Notes under the pieces: generated by a model
Seen by the model: only the letters and a program-made list of their open reading frames with translations
The model's database searches: none
What the model was told of the DNA's origin: nothing
Made by a program: the position numbers and the translations under genes
Shown here: piece after piece, positions 15,861-25,077 of the stretch
Position numbering within the stretch: the first letter of the stretch is position 1
Layout: each line of letters starts with the position of its first letter
NCBI RefSeq assembly: GCF_020026915.1
Contig: NZ_JAINUY010000001.1
Coordinates: forward strand, 62,001-126,000
Source of the DNA: Flavobacterium potami
Lineage (GTDB): Bacteria; Bacteroidota; Bacteroidia; Flavobacteriales; Flavobacteriaceae
Direction of reading: 5' to 3'
Length of the DNA stretch: 64,000 nucleotides

Positions 15861-17723
15861 CTATCCTTCTATCTTAGCAGAAAGCTCAAACCAACGTTCT
15901 TCTTTTGCATCAATCTTATTGATGATATTTTGAAGTTCATTTGCTTTTTTCTCGATATCAGCGTCTGCAACTTTTCCGTCAGAGAATAATTGTTCGATTT
16001 TAGTTTTTTCGATTTCTAAATCTTTAATTTCTCTTTCAATTTTTTGATATTCTTTTTGTTCATTAAAACTCAAATTTCCGGTCGGATTATTTTGTTTCCA
16101 GTCTTTCTTTTCGGCTTTGTTTTCTTCTTTTTGTACAACATCGGCGCTGTCTTCGTAGGCGCGGAAATCAGAGTAGTTTCCAGGAAAATTTTCGATTTCA
16201 CCTTGTCCTCTAAAGACAAATAAATGATCTACAATTTTATCCATAAAATAACGGTCGTGAGAAACCACCAGTAAACAGCCTGGATAATCAAGAAGGAAAC
16301 TTTCTAAAACGTTAAGCGTTACAATATCCAAATCATTGGTTGGCTCATCGAGAATTAAAAAGTTTGGATTTTGAATTAAAACTGTACACAGATACAGACG
16401 TTTTAATTCACCACCGCTTAATTTTTCTACGTAATCATATTGTTTTTTAGCATCAAAAAGGAAACGCTCTAGCAATTGCGAAGCCGAAATGATCTTTCCT
16501 TTTGCAAGCGGAATATATTCTCCATATTCCTTAATAATATCAATAACACGCTGACCAGGTTTCGGATTAATCCCAGATTGTGTGTAGTATCCAACTTTTA
16601 TAGTGTCACCTTTTACAACACGTCCACTATCTGGCGGAATTGTTCCAGTTAAAAGATTCAAAAAGGTCGATTTTCCTGTTCCGTTTTTACCAATAATTCC
16701 GATTCTTTCTCCACGTTGGAAATCGAAACTGAAATTATCCAAAATAACACGGTCTTTGAATTTTTTAGAAAGTTTGTGAAGCTCAATAATTTTGCTTCCC
16801 ATTCTTTCCATATTAATTTCAAGCTCTACCTTATTTTCTTTACGACGGCTTTGTGCCTTTTCTTTAATAATGTAAAAATCATCCTGACGTGATTTAGATT
16901 TGGTTGTTCTCGCTTTTGGTTGGCGGCGCATCCATTCTAATTCTTTTACAAATAAGTTTTTTGCCTTGTCAATACTTGCATTTTCAGAAGTAATTCGTTC
17001 TTCTTTTTTCTGAAGATAATAAGAATAATTTCCTTTGTATTGGTATAATTTCCCGTTATCCAATTCGATAATTTCGTTACAAACACGTTCTAAAAAGAAA
17101 CGGTCGTGCGTTACCATAAACAAAGTGATGTTTTCTTTTGCAAAATAACTCTCCAACCATTCGATCATTTCAAGATCTAAGTGGTTGGTTGGCTCATCTA
17201 GAATCAATAAATCTGGACGGTTGATCAAGATAATTGCCAATGAAAGACGTTTTTTCTGCCCTCCAGAAAGATTTTTTACTTTAAGTTTAAAATCTTCTAA
17301 TTTCAGTTTAAATAAAATCTGTTTGTATTGTGTTTCGAAATCCCATGCATTATGCTGATCCATGGCGTCAAAGGCTTTTTGGTAAGCTTCTTCGTCATTT
17401 GGGTTTTCCAGCGCTTTTTCGTAAGCTTCAATGACTTTTAAGGTCTCATTGTCTGACGCGAAAATACTTTCTTCAATTGTAAGTTCGTCTTGTAAATTAT
17501 TATCCTGCGAAAGAAACGCCATTCTAATTCCTTTTCTTAAAACAACTTGTCCAGTATCTGGTTCTTCCAAACCATTGATAATGCTCATGATAGTTGTTTT
17601 TCCGGAACCATTTTTTGCAATAAAAGCGATTTTTTGATCTTTATTGATTCCAAAAGAAATGTTGTCAAAAAGGACTCTTTCTCCAAATGACTTTGATATA
17701 TTTTCGACTGATAAGTAATTCAC
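15861..17723 (-). CDS. ABC-F family ATPase (Uup-like)
   Basis: A soluble twin-ATPase (620 aa) of the ABC-F group, which acts on ribosomes or nucleic acids and not in transport. Domain 1 (about 1-250) has IAKNGSGKTT, LSGGQKKRLSLAIIL and LLILDEPTNHLDL. Domain 2 (about 310-540) has IGKNGTGKSTFLNLL, LSGGELKRLYLCTVL and FLILDEPTNDLDI. A linker with many basic residues lies between them. The end (about 560-620) is a coiled coil of the Uup C-terminal type. The first Walker A has Ala in place of its leading Gly. Uup relatives are linked to ribosome assembly and transposon excision; which applies here is unknown. Confidence 0.9.
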   Translation of the reverse strand: MNYLSVENISKSFGERVLFDNISFGINKDQKIAFIAKNGSGKTTIMSIINGLEEPDTGQVVLRKGIRMAFLSQDNNLQDELTIEESIFASDNETLKVIEAYEKALENPNDEEAYQKAFDAMDQHNAWDFETQYKQILFKLKLEDFKLKVKNLSGGQKKRLSLAIILINRPDLLILDEPTNHLDLEMIEWLESYFAKENITLFMVTHDRFFLERVCNEIIELDNGKLYQYKGNYSYYLQKKEERITSENASIDKAKNLFVKELEWMRRQPKARTTKSKSRQDDFYIIKEKAQSRRKENKVELEINMERMGSKIIELHKLSKKFKDRVILDNFSFDFQRGERIGIIGKNGTGKSTFLNLLTGTIPPDSGRVVKGDTIKVGYYTQSGINPKPGQRVIDIIKEYGEYIPLAKGKIISASQLLERFLFDAKKQYDYVEKLSGGELKRLYLCTVLIQNPNFLILDEPTNDLDIVTLNVLESFLLDYPGCLLVVSHDRYFMDKIVDHLFVFRGQGEIENFPGNYSDFRAYEDSADVVQKEENKAEKKDWKQNNPTGNLSFNEQKEYQKIEREIKDLEIEKTKIEQLFSDGKVADADIEKKANELQNIINKIDAKEERWFELSAKIEG

Positions 17724-17772
17724 AAGAATAAAATTTTTTGCAAAAGTAAACTATTATCTTGCTATTTGCGAA

Positions 17773-18738
17773 TTATTTGTGGAGATACAAATTAAGTAAG
17801 GCATTCAAATCAAAATAATGAATCTGCTGCAAAACATTAATTATAGGTTTTCGAACCAAAGCTTCATTCGTTAAAAAATAATGTAGGCCATCTACGGTAG
17901 CAATTCCTTCAATTTGATGAAAAGGGAGTTTTAAATTAATTCGTCTTTTATAACCAGATAAAAAATCATGATTTTTGAAATCGTAAAGTAAATAAAGAAA
18001 AGGTTTTCCAACTTTGGTATAGCCACACAAAGTAACAAGTTTTTGGTCTTCTAAATAAGTTGCACCCGTAACCAAACCTTTTGTGTCAAGTGTCGATTTT
18101 AATTTGGCAATATGAGCCCCGATTTGATTTGGGAGAACATAAATATTTGTTTTCGAAGATTTCCATTGTTTGGAAAACAAATAAATACTGTCTTTTGAAA
18201 CTATAAAGGCTTCGCAATCAAAATCGGTTTTATTGGGTTTAGAAGGAGAAAAATCGGTTTGATCTGAATAGGAAAATGAAATCGTCTCGATCTGTGGTTT
18301 TTCTTCTGAAAATGATTTTTTATCAATTTTAAAAATTTTCAAATCAGTTCTGTTTCCAGTATAATTATTGCCAAAATCGCCTATATAAATGTGTTTGCTG
18401 TCTTGCGTAATTTCTTCCCAATCGTTGTTTGTTAAGTCGCCGAGAATGATTTTTCGTTTAATTTTCCCTAAAGAATCCAAACCGTAAATAGTTTTGTCGT
18501 GATCGTCATTATGTGTCCATAATAGATTTTCAAAAGCAATCAATCCAGAAGTTTCTTTGAGAGTATCGCTTAAGCGAACAGAATATTGAGGCTTCAAGTT
18601 TAAAGCTTTGTATCTGCAGCCGCCGTCATTTTGCGTAGCCGTAGAATTGTAATTTGAAGCCTGCGGATCTGTGCAGCCTGAAATTTGTGCGTAAGCAGAA
18701 CTTGTAATAGTAAGAAAGAAGAGGATAAGTTTTAACAT
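17773..18738 (-). CDS. Secreted protein with Cys-bounded GCTDP..C motif, propeller-like
   Basis: 321 aa with a signal peptide (MLKLILFFLTITSSAYAQ). The mature N-terminus is GCTDPQASNYNSTATQ followed by NDGGCRY. This short disulphide-type motif (GCTD-x-AxNYN-xAt-xxGxC) is common on secreted Bacteroidota proteins. The rest resembles a beta-propeller or SdiA-regulated type fold: repeats of the kind LIAFENLLWTHNDD, HIYIGDFGNNYTGN, DCEAFIVSKDSIYLFSKQ. It may bind or hydrolyse a cell-surface ligand, but no catalytic motif is clear. Single gene, minus strand. Confidence 0.65.
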   Translation of the reverse strand: MLKLILFFLTITSSAYAQISGCTDPQASNYNSTATQNDGGCRYKALNLKPQYSVRLSDTLKETSGLIAFENLLWTHNDDHDKTIYGLDSLGKIKRKIILGDLTNNDWEEITQDSKHIYIGDFGNNYTGNRTDLKIFKIDKKSFSEEKPQIETISFSYSDQTDFSPSKPNKTDFDCEAFIVSKDSIYLFSKQWKSSKTNIYVLPNQIGAHIAKLKSTLDTKGLVTGATYLEDQKLVTLCGYTKVGKPFLYLLYDFKNHDFLSGYKRRINLKLPFHQIEGIATVDGLHYFLTNEALVRKPIINVLQQIHYFDLNALLNLYLHK

Positions 18739-18882
18739 GAGTGCAATATTAAATTTGCATACCTTAAAAGTAAAGTTTTAAATAATTAGAATAAAATATG
18801 TGTCAAAAAATATAATTTAAATGTTACTTTGCAGCACAAAATACCAAATGTTTTCTACTCTTTAGAAAAAGTTAAATTCATA

Positions 18883-20301
18883 ATGAAGATTTTACAAAAA
18901 CTTTCACATTACCGAATTTCACGTTATTTCAAACTTTTGTTTGTTATAGTAGATGTGATATTGCTCAATCTGGCAACGGTGCTTTCTTCATTGGCTAGAT
19001 TTGGAAGTTTAGATAAATTATTGAGTAAAGAGGAACAGACTATCTCACTTCTCGCCATTTTTATATGGATTGTTTTGTTGTTTCAAAATGATTCTAATAG
19101 AAGTATTCGTGTTGAGCCTGTAGAGTCTATTTTATGGCGAACAATAAAAAAGATATCTATACATGCGGCTTTGATTGCTCTTACAGTTGTTTATCTAAAA
19201 TATTCGGATATATCAAGGTTAAGAATGGTATATTTTTATTTGATATTTTTCGGATTGTTGATGATTACACGATCTCTGTCAATGACACTTCTAAAATACA
19301 TTCGAGCTAAAGGATATAATTTTAAAACATTTGTAATTGTCGGAGCCAACGAGACAGGTGAAAGAATTCGAAAAGTACTGGGGAAAGATTTAACCTATGG
19401 ATATAAATTTTTAGGTTTTTTTGATGAAAAACAAAATGAAAACAATGTTGATTCTGCTTTAGTTATTGGTCAGTTTGAAGACGTAAAGAAGTTTGTTGTC
19501 GATAATAATATTGACGAAATGTATGTTGCCCTGCACATTGATAATATTGAAATAATTAATGGATTGATTAAAATTTGCGAACAAAATATGATACGTATTA
19601 AGTTTATTCCAGATTTCCAGCTGTATACAAAAGCAAGTAAAGTAGAAGTGGCATTTTACGAAAACACACCTGTATTAATGTTTCGCCCGGAGCCAATGGA
19701 ATTTGCTTCAAACAGAGTCCTGAAAAAAATGTTCGATGTTTGTTTTTCTGGACTTGTTATATTACTTGTTTTTCCATGGTTGTTTCCGATAATCATGCTT
19801 ATTATAAAATTAGAATCGCCTGGACCTGTCTTTTTTAAGCAAGAAAGAGCAGGTAGAGATAACCGATCTTTTATGTGTTTGAAATTTAGAAGTATGCATG
19901 TTAATGTTTTGGCACACAATAAACAAGCCGAAAAAGGAGACAGTCGTATTACTAAATTTGGCGCTTTTATTCGTAAAACCAGTATAGACGAATTGCCACA
20001 GTTTTTTAATGTTTTCTGGGGAGACATGTCGGTTGTAGGGCCAAGGCCACATATGGTGAATCTTGCCAAAGAATATAGTGACTTAATTAGTAATTATTTG
20101 GTTCGTCAATATGTAAAACCAGGAATAACAGGTTGGGCGCAGGTAAACGGTTACAGAGGTGAAACCAAAGTTTTGAGCGATATGGAAAATCGAGTAGAAT
20201 ACGATATTTGGTATATCGAAAATTGGAGTTTTTTGCTTGATATAAAAATCGTAGTTAAAACGGTTATCAATATAATTAAAGGTGAAGAAAACGCCTATTA
20301 A
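18883..20301 (+). CDS. Polyprenyl glycosylphosphotransferase (exopolysaccharide sugar transferase)
   Basis: The membrane enzyme that starts a surface polysaccharide by moving a sugar phosphate onto undecaprenyl phosphate. I place the start at ATG 18883, giving 472 aa; a TTG at 18829 lies in a TTACTTTG stretch that looks more like promoter. Four to five membrane helices occupy 15-130, a Rossmann-type central domain (FVIVGANETGERIRKVL) follows, then a helix at about 290-310. The catalytic domain has ESPGPVFFKQERAGRD, CLKFRSM, DELPQFFNVFWGDMSVVGPR and PGITGWAQVNGYRGET, the WcaJ/Bac_transf signature. It faces a CpsB-like phosphatase gene. Confidence 0.92.
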   Translation: MKILQKLSHYRISRYFKLLFVIVDVILLNLATVLSSLARFGSLDKLLSKEEQTISLLAIFIWIVLLFQNDSNRSIRVEPVESILWRTIKKISIHAALIALTVVYLKYSDISRLRMVYFYLIFFGLLMITRSLSMTLLKYIRAKGYNFKTFVIVGANETGERIRKVLGKDLTYGYKFLGFFDEKQNENNVDSALVIGQFEDVKKFVVDNNIDEMYVALHIDNIEIINGLIKICEQNMIRIKFIPDFQLYTKASKVEVAFYENTPVLMFRPEPMEFASNRVLKKMFDVCFSGLVILLVFPWLFPIIMLIIKLESPGPVFFKQERAGRDNRSFMCLKFRSMHVNVLAHNKQAEKGDSRITKFGAFIRKTSIDELPQFFNVFWGDMSVVGPRPHMVNLAKEYSDLISNYLVRQYVKPGITGWAQVNGYRGETKVLSDMENRVEYDIWYIENWSFLLDIKIVVKTVINIIKGEENAY

Positions 20302-20307
20302 TCGTTT

Positions 20308-21045
20308 TTAAAATTTAAAAAATTGATTGTTTGCAATAACTTCTTTTAAGTTATCGATATGGTCAATTTTCATTTTTTGATCAAAAGCTTTGATGTGATT
20401 TTTGTGATGTGCATCGGTTCCGCAAAAGTCATACATTCCTTTCTTTAAAAGCTCGTCGGAGGCTTTTGCAATTTTTGATCCATAATATTCTACTGCAGCC
20501 AAAAGATTCAGCTGAAACAGACATCCTGCGTCTTTTAGCTTTTTGTATTCATCAAATTTTTTATGAAAGAAAGTATAGCGTTCAGGATGGGCCAAAACCG
20601 GAATGTAACCCGCAACTTGCAATTCGAATATTATTTTATAAAGATTTAAAGGAGCATTTATATACGACATTTCAATCAATACATAATTGTCTTTTAAGGT
20701 TAGAAGTTTTTCTTCTTTAATATGAGAAGCAAACCAATCGTCCATAAAATATTCTGCAGCCGCTTGGATTGGCATCTGCATCTTGTTTTCTATAAAAGCT
20801 TTTTGAGTTTCTTGAAGTTTAGATGTAATAATTTCAGGAGAATTATTCCAAACATAATGATTGATATGCGGTGTTGTGATAATTTGAGAAACTCCAATAT
20901 TTTCTAATGATGTAGCAAGTTCAATTGATTTGGAAATAGTTTGCGCTCCATCATCAATTCCCGGCAAAACATGAGAATGTATATCTATAAAACTGCCGTC
21001 TAATAGATCCTTTAAGATGGGTTTAGATTTAAAGAAAGATAACAT
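20308..21045 (-). CDS. CpsB/CapC-type tyrosine-protein phosphatase (PHP family)
   Basis: A metal-dependent phosphatase of the PHP superfamily (245 aa, cytoplasmic), expected to dephosphorylate the tyrosine kinase that controls polysaccharide export. Metal-binding motifs are FIDIHSHVLPGIDDGA at about 21-36, ITTPHI near 58, LAHPERY near 150 and FCGTDAHHKNH near 207. It converges with the sugar transferase gene, with 6 bases between the stops. The matching tyrosine kinase and export genes are not in the window. Confidence 0.87.
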   Translation of the reverse strand: MLSFFKSKPILKDLLDGSFIDIHSHVLPGIDDGAQTISKSIELATSLENIGVSQIITTPHINHYVWNNSPEIITSKLQETQKAFIENKMQMPIQAAAEYFMDDWFASHIKEEKLLTLKDNYVLIEMSYINAPLNLYKIIFELQVAGYIPVLAHPERYTFFHKKFDEYKKLKDAGCLFQLNLLAAVEYYGSKIAKASDELLKKGMYDFCGTDAHHKNHIKAFDQKMKIDHIDNLKEVIANNQFFKF

Positions 21046-21161
21046 GGGGCGAAAAAAAAATTACAACTCAATTTTATAGATTACAAAATTAATGTAAGAA
21101 ATTCTAATTAGTCGTTTTAGAATTATGTTATATTTGATTTTTAGTAAAATAGTAAAAAATT

Positions 21162-22355
21162 ATGAAAATAAAAGAGAATTTGTTCAATCAGAGAATTATT
21201 TCTATTGATGCTTTACGTGGTATTACCATTTTTGTAATGATTTTTGTAAACGAATTGGCAAGTATTAAGAATGTTCCGCAATGGATGAAACATATGCCGG
21301 CAGATGCAGATGCCATGACTTTTGTCGATTTAGTTTTTCCTGCTTTTTTATTTATAGTCGGAATGTCAATTCCCTTTGCGTTTAATGCTAGATTACTAAA
21401 AGGCGATAGTGCAAAAACAATTTGGATACATACTTTAAAAAGAGCCGTTGCACTGATTATTATTGGCGTTTTCATGGTTAATGCGGAATATGGTTTTGAT
21501 TCAGCAAAAATGATAATTAAGCCTGTATTTTGGGGACTTTTAGCATACTTTGTGCCCATTTTGATTTGGAATAAATATCCGAAAGATGTCTCTGTTTGGC
21601 TAAAAAATATACTTCAATATGGAGGAATGCTAGTCTTGGTGGCCTTGTACTTTTTGTATGTTCAGGAAGGAACAGGCGAAATAGGAATTACGCCAAAATG
21701 GTGGGGAATTCTAGGGCTGATTGGTTGGGCTTATCTTTTTACGGTGATATATTATTGGTTGGTTTCAGGAAATTTATGGGCAATGATCGGATTTTTAGTT
21801 TTGTGCATTATCATGAATTCGCTGAATCTAACCGAAAATTCTTTTGTACAAAATACTTCATGGCTTAGCTTCATTGCCGGACATTTAAGTCATGCTTCTT
21901 TGTCTTCAGCTGGAGTAGTAATCTCTTTATTATTCTTTGATCGAAAAATTACTTCTAAAATAAATTGGCCTGTAGTCGGTTTTATCGTTTTCTTTTTTGC
22001 TGTTGGATTTTTTCTAAGACCATTTTTCGGAATTTCGAAAATACAGGGAACACCGTCGTGGACTATGATATCGGCGGGAATTTGTACTATTTTGTTTTAC
22101 TTTTTGTACTGGCTGATGGAAGTAAAAAAACAAACTAAATGGAGCGAGTTTTTCATGCCCGCAGCCGCAAATCCTTTATTGATCTACATTTTGCCGGGTG
22201 TTATTTATTATTTCAATAAAGCATTCAATATTCATATTTTACCTGAATTTTTAACCGAAGGAATTCCTGGAATTATTTGGTCTTTAGTGTTTTCTACAAT
22301 CATGCTTTTTGTAATGAAAATTCTTAATAGATATAAAATTCAGATGCAGCTTTAG
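21162..22355 (+). CDS. HGSNAT-like membrane acyltransferase (DUF5009 type)
   Basis: A 397-aa integral membrane protein with about 11-12 helices, related to heparan-alpha-glucosaminide N-acetyltransferase and to NagX. It starts with the family pattern ISIDALRGITIFVMIFVNEL and has FVDLVFPAFLFIVGMSIPFA near 55-75. Family members move acetyl groups across the membrane onto sugars. In HGSNAT a histidine precedes WNG; here the equivalent stretch reads KHMPADADAMTFVD, so the histidine is kept but the WNG is not. Position near polysaccharide genes suggests modification of surface or cell-wall sugars (inference). A second member is at 35894-37165. Confidence 0.8.
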   Translation: MKIKENLFNQRIISIDALRGITIFVMIFVNELASIKNVPQWMKHMPADADAMTFVDLVFPAFLFIVGMSIPFAFNARLLKGDSAKTIWIHTLKRAVALIIIGVFMVNAEYGFDSAKMIIKPVFWGLLAYFVPILIWNKYPKDVSVWLKNILQYGGMLVLVALYFLYVQEGTGEIGITPKWWGILGLIGWAYLFTVIYYWLVSGNLWAMIGFLVLCIIMNSLNLTENSFVQNTSWLSFIAGHLSHASLSSAGVVISLLFFDRKITSKINWPVVGFIVFFFAVGFFLRPFFGISKIQGTPSWTMISAGICTILFYFLYWLMEVKKQTKWSEFFMPAAANPLLIYILPGVIYYFNKAFNIHILPEFLTEGIPGIIWSLVFSTIMLFVMKILNRYKIQMQL

Positions 22356-22358
22356 GTC

Positions 22359-22533
22359 TAGTATTCAGTCGCAGTCTCAGTATTCAGTCTCAGTCTCAGT
22401 ATTCGGTTTTCAACCATAGCATTTGGTTTGATAACTGCGACTGAATACTGTGACTGAAAACTGTGACTGAAAACTGCGACTGAATACTGCGACTGAATAC
22501 TGCGACTGAATACTGCGACTGAATACTGCGACT
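22359..22533. repeat. CAGT/ACTG hairpin with 13-base tandem units
   Basis: The left arm (22359-22412) contains ATTCAGTCGCAGTCTCAG in variants. The right arm (22430-22533) consists of about eight units of ACTGCGACTGAAT or ACTGTGACTGAAA. The arms are reverse complements around a spacer of about 17 bases. It lies between the acyltransferase stop and the outer membrane protein start. It is the largest two-armed copy of this family in the window. Confidence 0.9.
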
Positions 22534-22612
22534 AAAAAAATCGCACAATATTTTTATGGATATTCTTAATAAAATTTTAAATTTGTAAGGGTGCGTTTTT
22601 AAAATATTGTAA

Positions 22613-23797
22613 ATGAATGGTTTAAAAATAAGATTTACCTTGTTTTTGTTTTTGTCAATATCATTTTGTTGGGCTCAAAATGATAGTACGGCTATGGGAA
22701 ATAAGGATATTTTAGATGTTATTCATAAAATTTTTGACAAACATGACACGATTCAAAAGAGAAATCAGAGAAAACTAGCTTTTTCTTTGTTGCCAGTTCC
22801 AGTTGGAGTCAATTCAAGTTCTGGTCTGGTAGTTTCTTTTTTAACGACATTTTATTTGGGTGAAGATCATAATAAAACCAAAATGTCTCAGATTACTTTT
22901 TCTCCTTATTTTAGTTTTACTAAACAATACGTTTTTCCCATTCAATCTTATATTTATACAAGCGAAAATAAATGGAATTTCATTGGCGATTATCGCTATA
23001 TGATTTATCCGCAATTGACTTATGGTTTGGGAGAACGTGATTCGAATCAAGAAATGTCGACACTAGATTATCAGCAATGGCGTTTTTACCAATTTATAAC
23101 CAGAAAGGTCGTGGGAAATTACCGTTTAGGAATCGGTTTTCTTTTAGATAATTATAAAAATATTTCTGAAGAATCTTATATTGATGGAGAAACAGATTAT
23201 TACCAATATATGAATGGAGATTTTTCTAACCAAACTTCATTCGGATTTGCGGTTCAAGGTTTATATGATTCTAGAAAGAATATCATAAATCCCGAAGAAG
23301 GTTTGTATGTAGAAGCCGATTTTAGAATTAATACCAGCGGCGTCAACAACGACAAATGGCAGTCATTATACGTTGATGCCCGAAAATATCATTCCTTTAG
23401 TAAAACAAAACACAGAGTTTGGGCCTCGCGCGCATTTTACTGGTCAACATTTGGAGGAAAACCTCATTATTTAGACCTGCCAAGTATCGGATGGGATCGT
23501 GAAGGAAAAACGGGACGCGGATTTACTAAAAACAGATACAGAAGTAATGCGCTTATTTATTTTGAAACCGAATATAGAACCGATATTACTCGAAACGGAT
23601 TCTTTGGCGCTGTATTTTTTACCAATGTTTCTTCGGTTTCCAAATTAGAAACCTATCAATTTAAAAAATGGAATCCCGCCGTTGGAACCGGAATTCGTAT
23701 AAAATGGAACAAAAAAAATGGCAGTAATTTAGCCTTAGATTACGGAATTAGTAAAAACGACTGGTCATTGCGCTTGGGGTTATCAGAAAATTTTTAA
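22613..23797 (+). CDS. BamA/TamA-family outer membrane protein
   Basis: A 394-aa exported protein with a signal peptide ending in FCWAQ. Its C-terminal half reads as a D15/Omp85-type beta-barrel: GFAVQGLYDSRKNIINPEEG, LYVEADFRINTSG, SNALIYFETEYRTDI and the terminal LRLGLSENF, ending in an aromatic residue as outer membrane barrels do. No POTRA domains are visible, and the protein is much shorter than BamA, so it is a barrel-only member of unknown role. It is followed 32 bases later by a glycosyltransferase gene. Confidence 0.78.
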   Translation: MNGLKIRFTLFLFLSISFCWAQNDSTAMGNKDILDVIHKIFDKHDTIQKRNQRKLAFSLLPVPVGVNSSSGLVVSFLTTFYLGEDHNKTKMSQITFSPYFSFTKQYVFPIQSYIYTSENKWNFIGDYRYMIYPQLTYGLGERDSNQEMSTLDYQQWRFYQFITRKVVGNYRLGIGFLLDNYKNISEESYIDGETDYYQYMNGDFSNQTSFGFAVQGLYDSRKNIINPEEGLYVEADFRINTSGVNNDKWQSLYVDARKYHSFSKTKHRVWASRAFYWSTFGGKPHYLDLPSIGWDREGKTGRGFTKNRYRSNALIYFETEYRTDITRNGFFGAVFFTNVSSVSKLETYQFKKWNPAVGTGIRIKWNKKNGSNLALDYGISKNDWSLRLGLSENF

Positions 23798-23829
23798 CTT
23801 TCGGCCAAAATTTACAGAATCAATTATTC

Positions 23830-24993
23830 ATGCAATTATCGGTTATTATTCTGAATTATAATGTGCGTTACTTTCTGGAACAATGCGTTTTAAGTGTTCA
23901 GGAAGCAATAGCAGGGATTGATGCCGAAATTATTGTAATTGATAATAACTCATCAGACGAAAGTGTTTTGATGATGAAAGATCGATTTCCTGATATCAAA
24001 CTGATAGAAAACAAAGAGAATTTTGGTTTTCCAAAAGGAAATAATATTGGTGTTCGTCAAGCGAAAGGGAAGTATGTCTGTATTTTAAATCCAGATACCG
24101 TTGTCGCTGAAGATACATTTCTTAGGATTCTGGCTTTCGCCGAAAGGCAAAATAATCTTGGAATTATCGGTTGCAAGTTGATTGACGGAACGGGCGAGTT
24201 TCTTCCAGAAAGCAAACGCGGTATTCCAACGCCTTGGGTCGCTTTCACAAAAATTTTCGGATTATATAAAGTATTTCCCAAAACAAAACTTTTCAATCAA
24301 TATTATGCGCAACATTTAGGTGAAAACCAAACAGGAAAAGTAGAGATTCTTGTTGGGGCTTTTATGTTTTTGGAAAAAAGTCTGTATGAAAATTTAAAAG
24401 GTTTTGATGAAAACTGTTTTATGTATGCAGACGATATTGATTTGTCTTATCGTGCTTTACAATTCAAAAAGGACAACTACTATTTTCATGAAACCACAGT
24501 TTTACATTATAAAGGAGAGAGTACAATAAAAGATGAAAAATATATGATGCGTTTTAAGGAAGCTATGGATTTCTTCTACAAAAAGCATTTTAGAAAATCG
24601 CTTTTCTTTACTTTTTTCATCCAAATCGGAACATGGTTTTTCTCTTTTGTAAAAATGTTTCAGGGTAAAACCAAAATAAAATCGGATCCCGAATCTTATA
24701 TTTTTTATTCTTTAAAGGAAGATTTGTCTCAGAAATTAGCCTTAACTTTAAAAAATAAAGTCCGGTTTTTAGAAATCCCGAAAGAAAAAATGGTAAATTC
24801 GTGCCTGATTTTTAAGGGAAAAAAGGTCGAAATCATTTTGGATAATCAATACATTTCATTCAAAAAATGTATCGAAATCATAGAAACTATTAAAGATAAG
24901 AGTATTACTTTTAAAATTTTACCCAAAAACACCCATTTTATAATTGGAAGTAATTCTAGAAATGACAGAGGGCAAATTGTAAAAATTGAGTAA
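23830..24993 (+). CDS. Family 2 glycosyltransferase
   Basis: A 387-aa GT-A fold glycosyltransferase. The N-terminal region has SVIILNYNVRYFLEQCVLSV and EIIVIDNNSSDES (nucleotide-sugar binding). GKYVCILNPDTVV carries the DxD-like motif, and FDENCFMYADDIDLSYRA near 200 is the acceptor/catalytic segment. The wording resembles rhamnosyltransferase-like GT2 enzymes. A membrane-associating stretch (FFTFFIQIGTWFFSFV) lies near 260. It probably builds cell-surface glycan; donor and acceptor are unknown. Confidence 0.88.
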   Translation: MQLSVIILNYNVRYFLEQCVLSVQEAIAGIDAEIIVIDNNSSDESVLMMKDRFPDIKLIENKENFGFPKGNNIGVRQAKGKYVCILNPDTVVAEDTFLRILAFAERQNNLGIIGCKLIDGTGEFLPESKRGIPTPWVAFTKIFGLYKVFPKTKLFNQYYAQHLGENQTGKVEILVGAFMFLEKSLYENLKGFDENCFMYADDIDLSYRALQFKKDNYYFHETTVLHYKGESTIKDEKYMMRFKEAMDFFYKKHFRKSLFFTFFIQIGTWFFSFVKMFQGKTKIKSDPESYIFYSLKEDLSQKLALTLKNKVRFLEIPKEKMVNSCLIFKGKKVEIILDNQYISFKKCIEIIETIKDKSITFKILPKNTHFIIGSNSRNDRGQIVKIE

Positions 24994-25077
24994 AAAATTA
25001 TATTAAATGAAATTTATGTTTAAAATATTCATTAATTTCGCAATCTGAAAATCAAAAACATCTTTTAGATTAACAAT

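Noticed and set aside
15861..17723. Degenerate ABC-F site as an unusual finding (Ala in first Walker A)
   Set aside because: The rest of the site is intact, and substitution of the first glycine is tolerated in this protein group; I cannot show that it is unusual.
18829..18882. Longer start for the sugar transferase (TTG 18829)
   Set aside because: The TTG is part of a TTACTTTG stretch that looks like a promoter box, and the added residues do not resemble the family; ATG 18883 is better.
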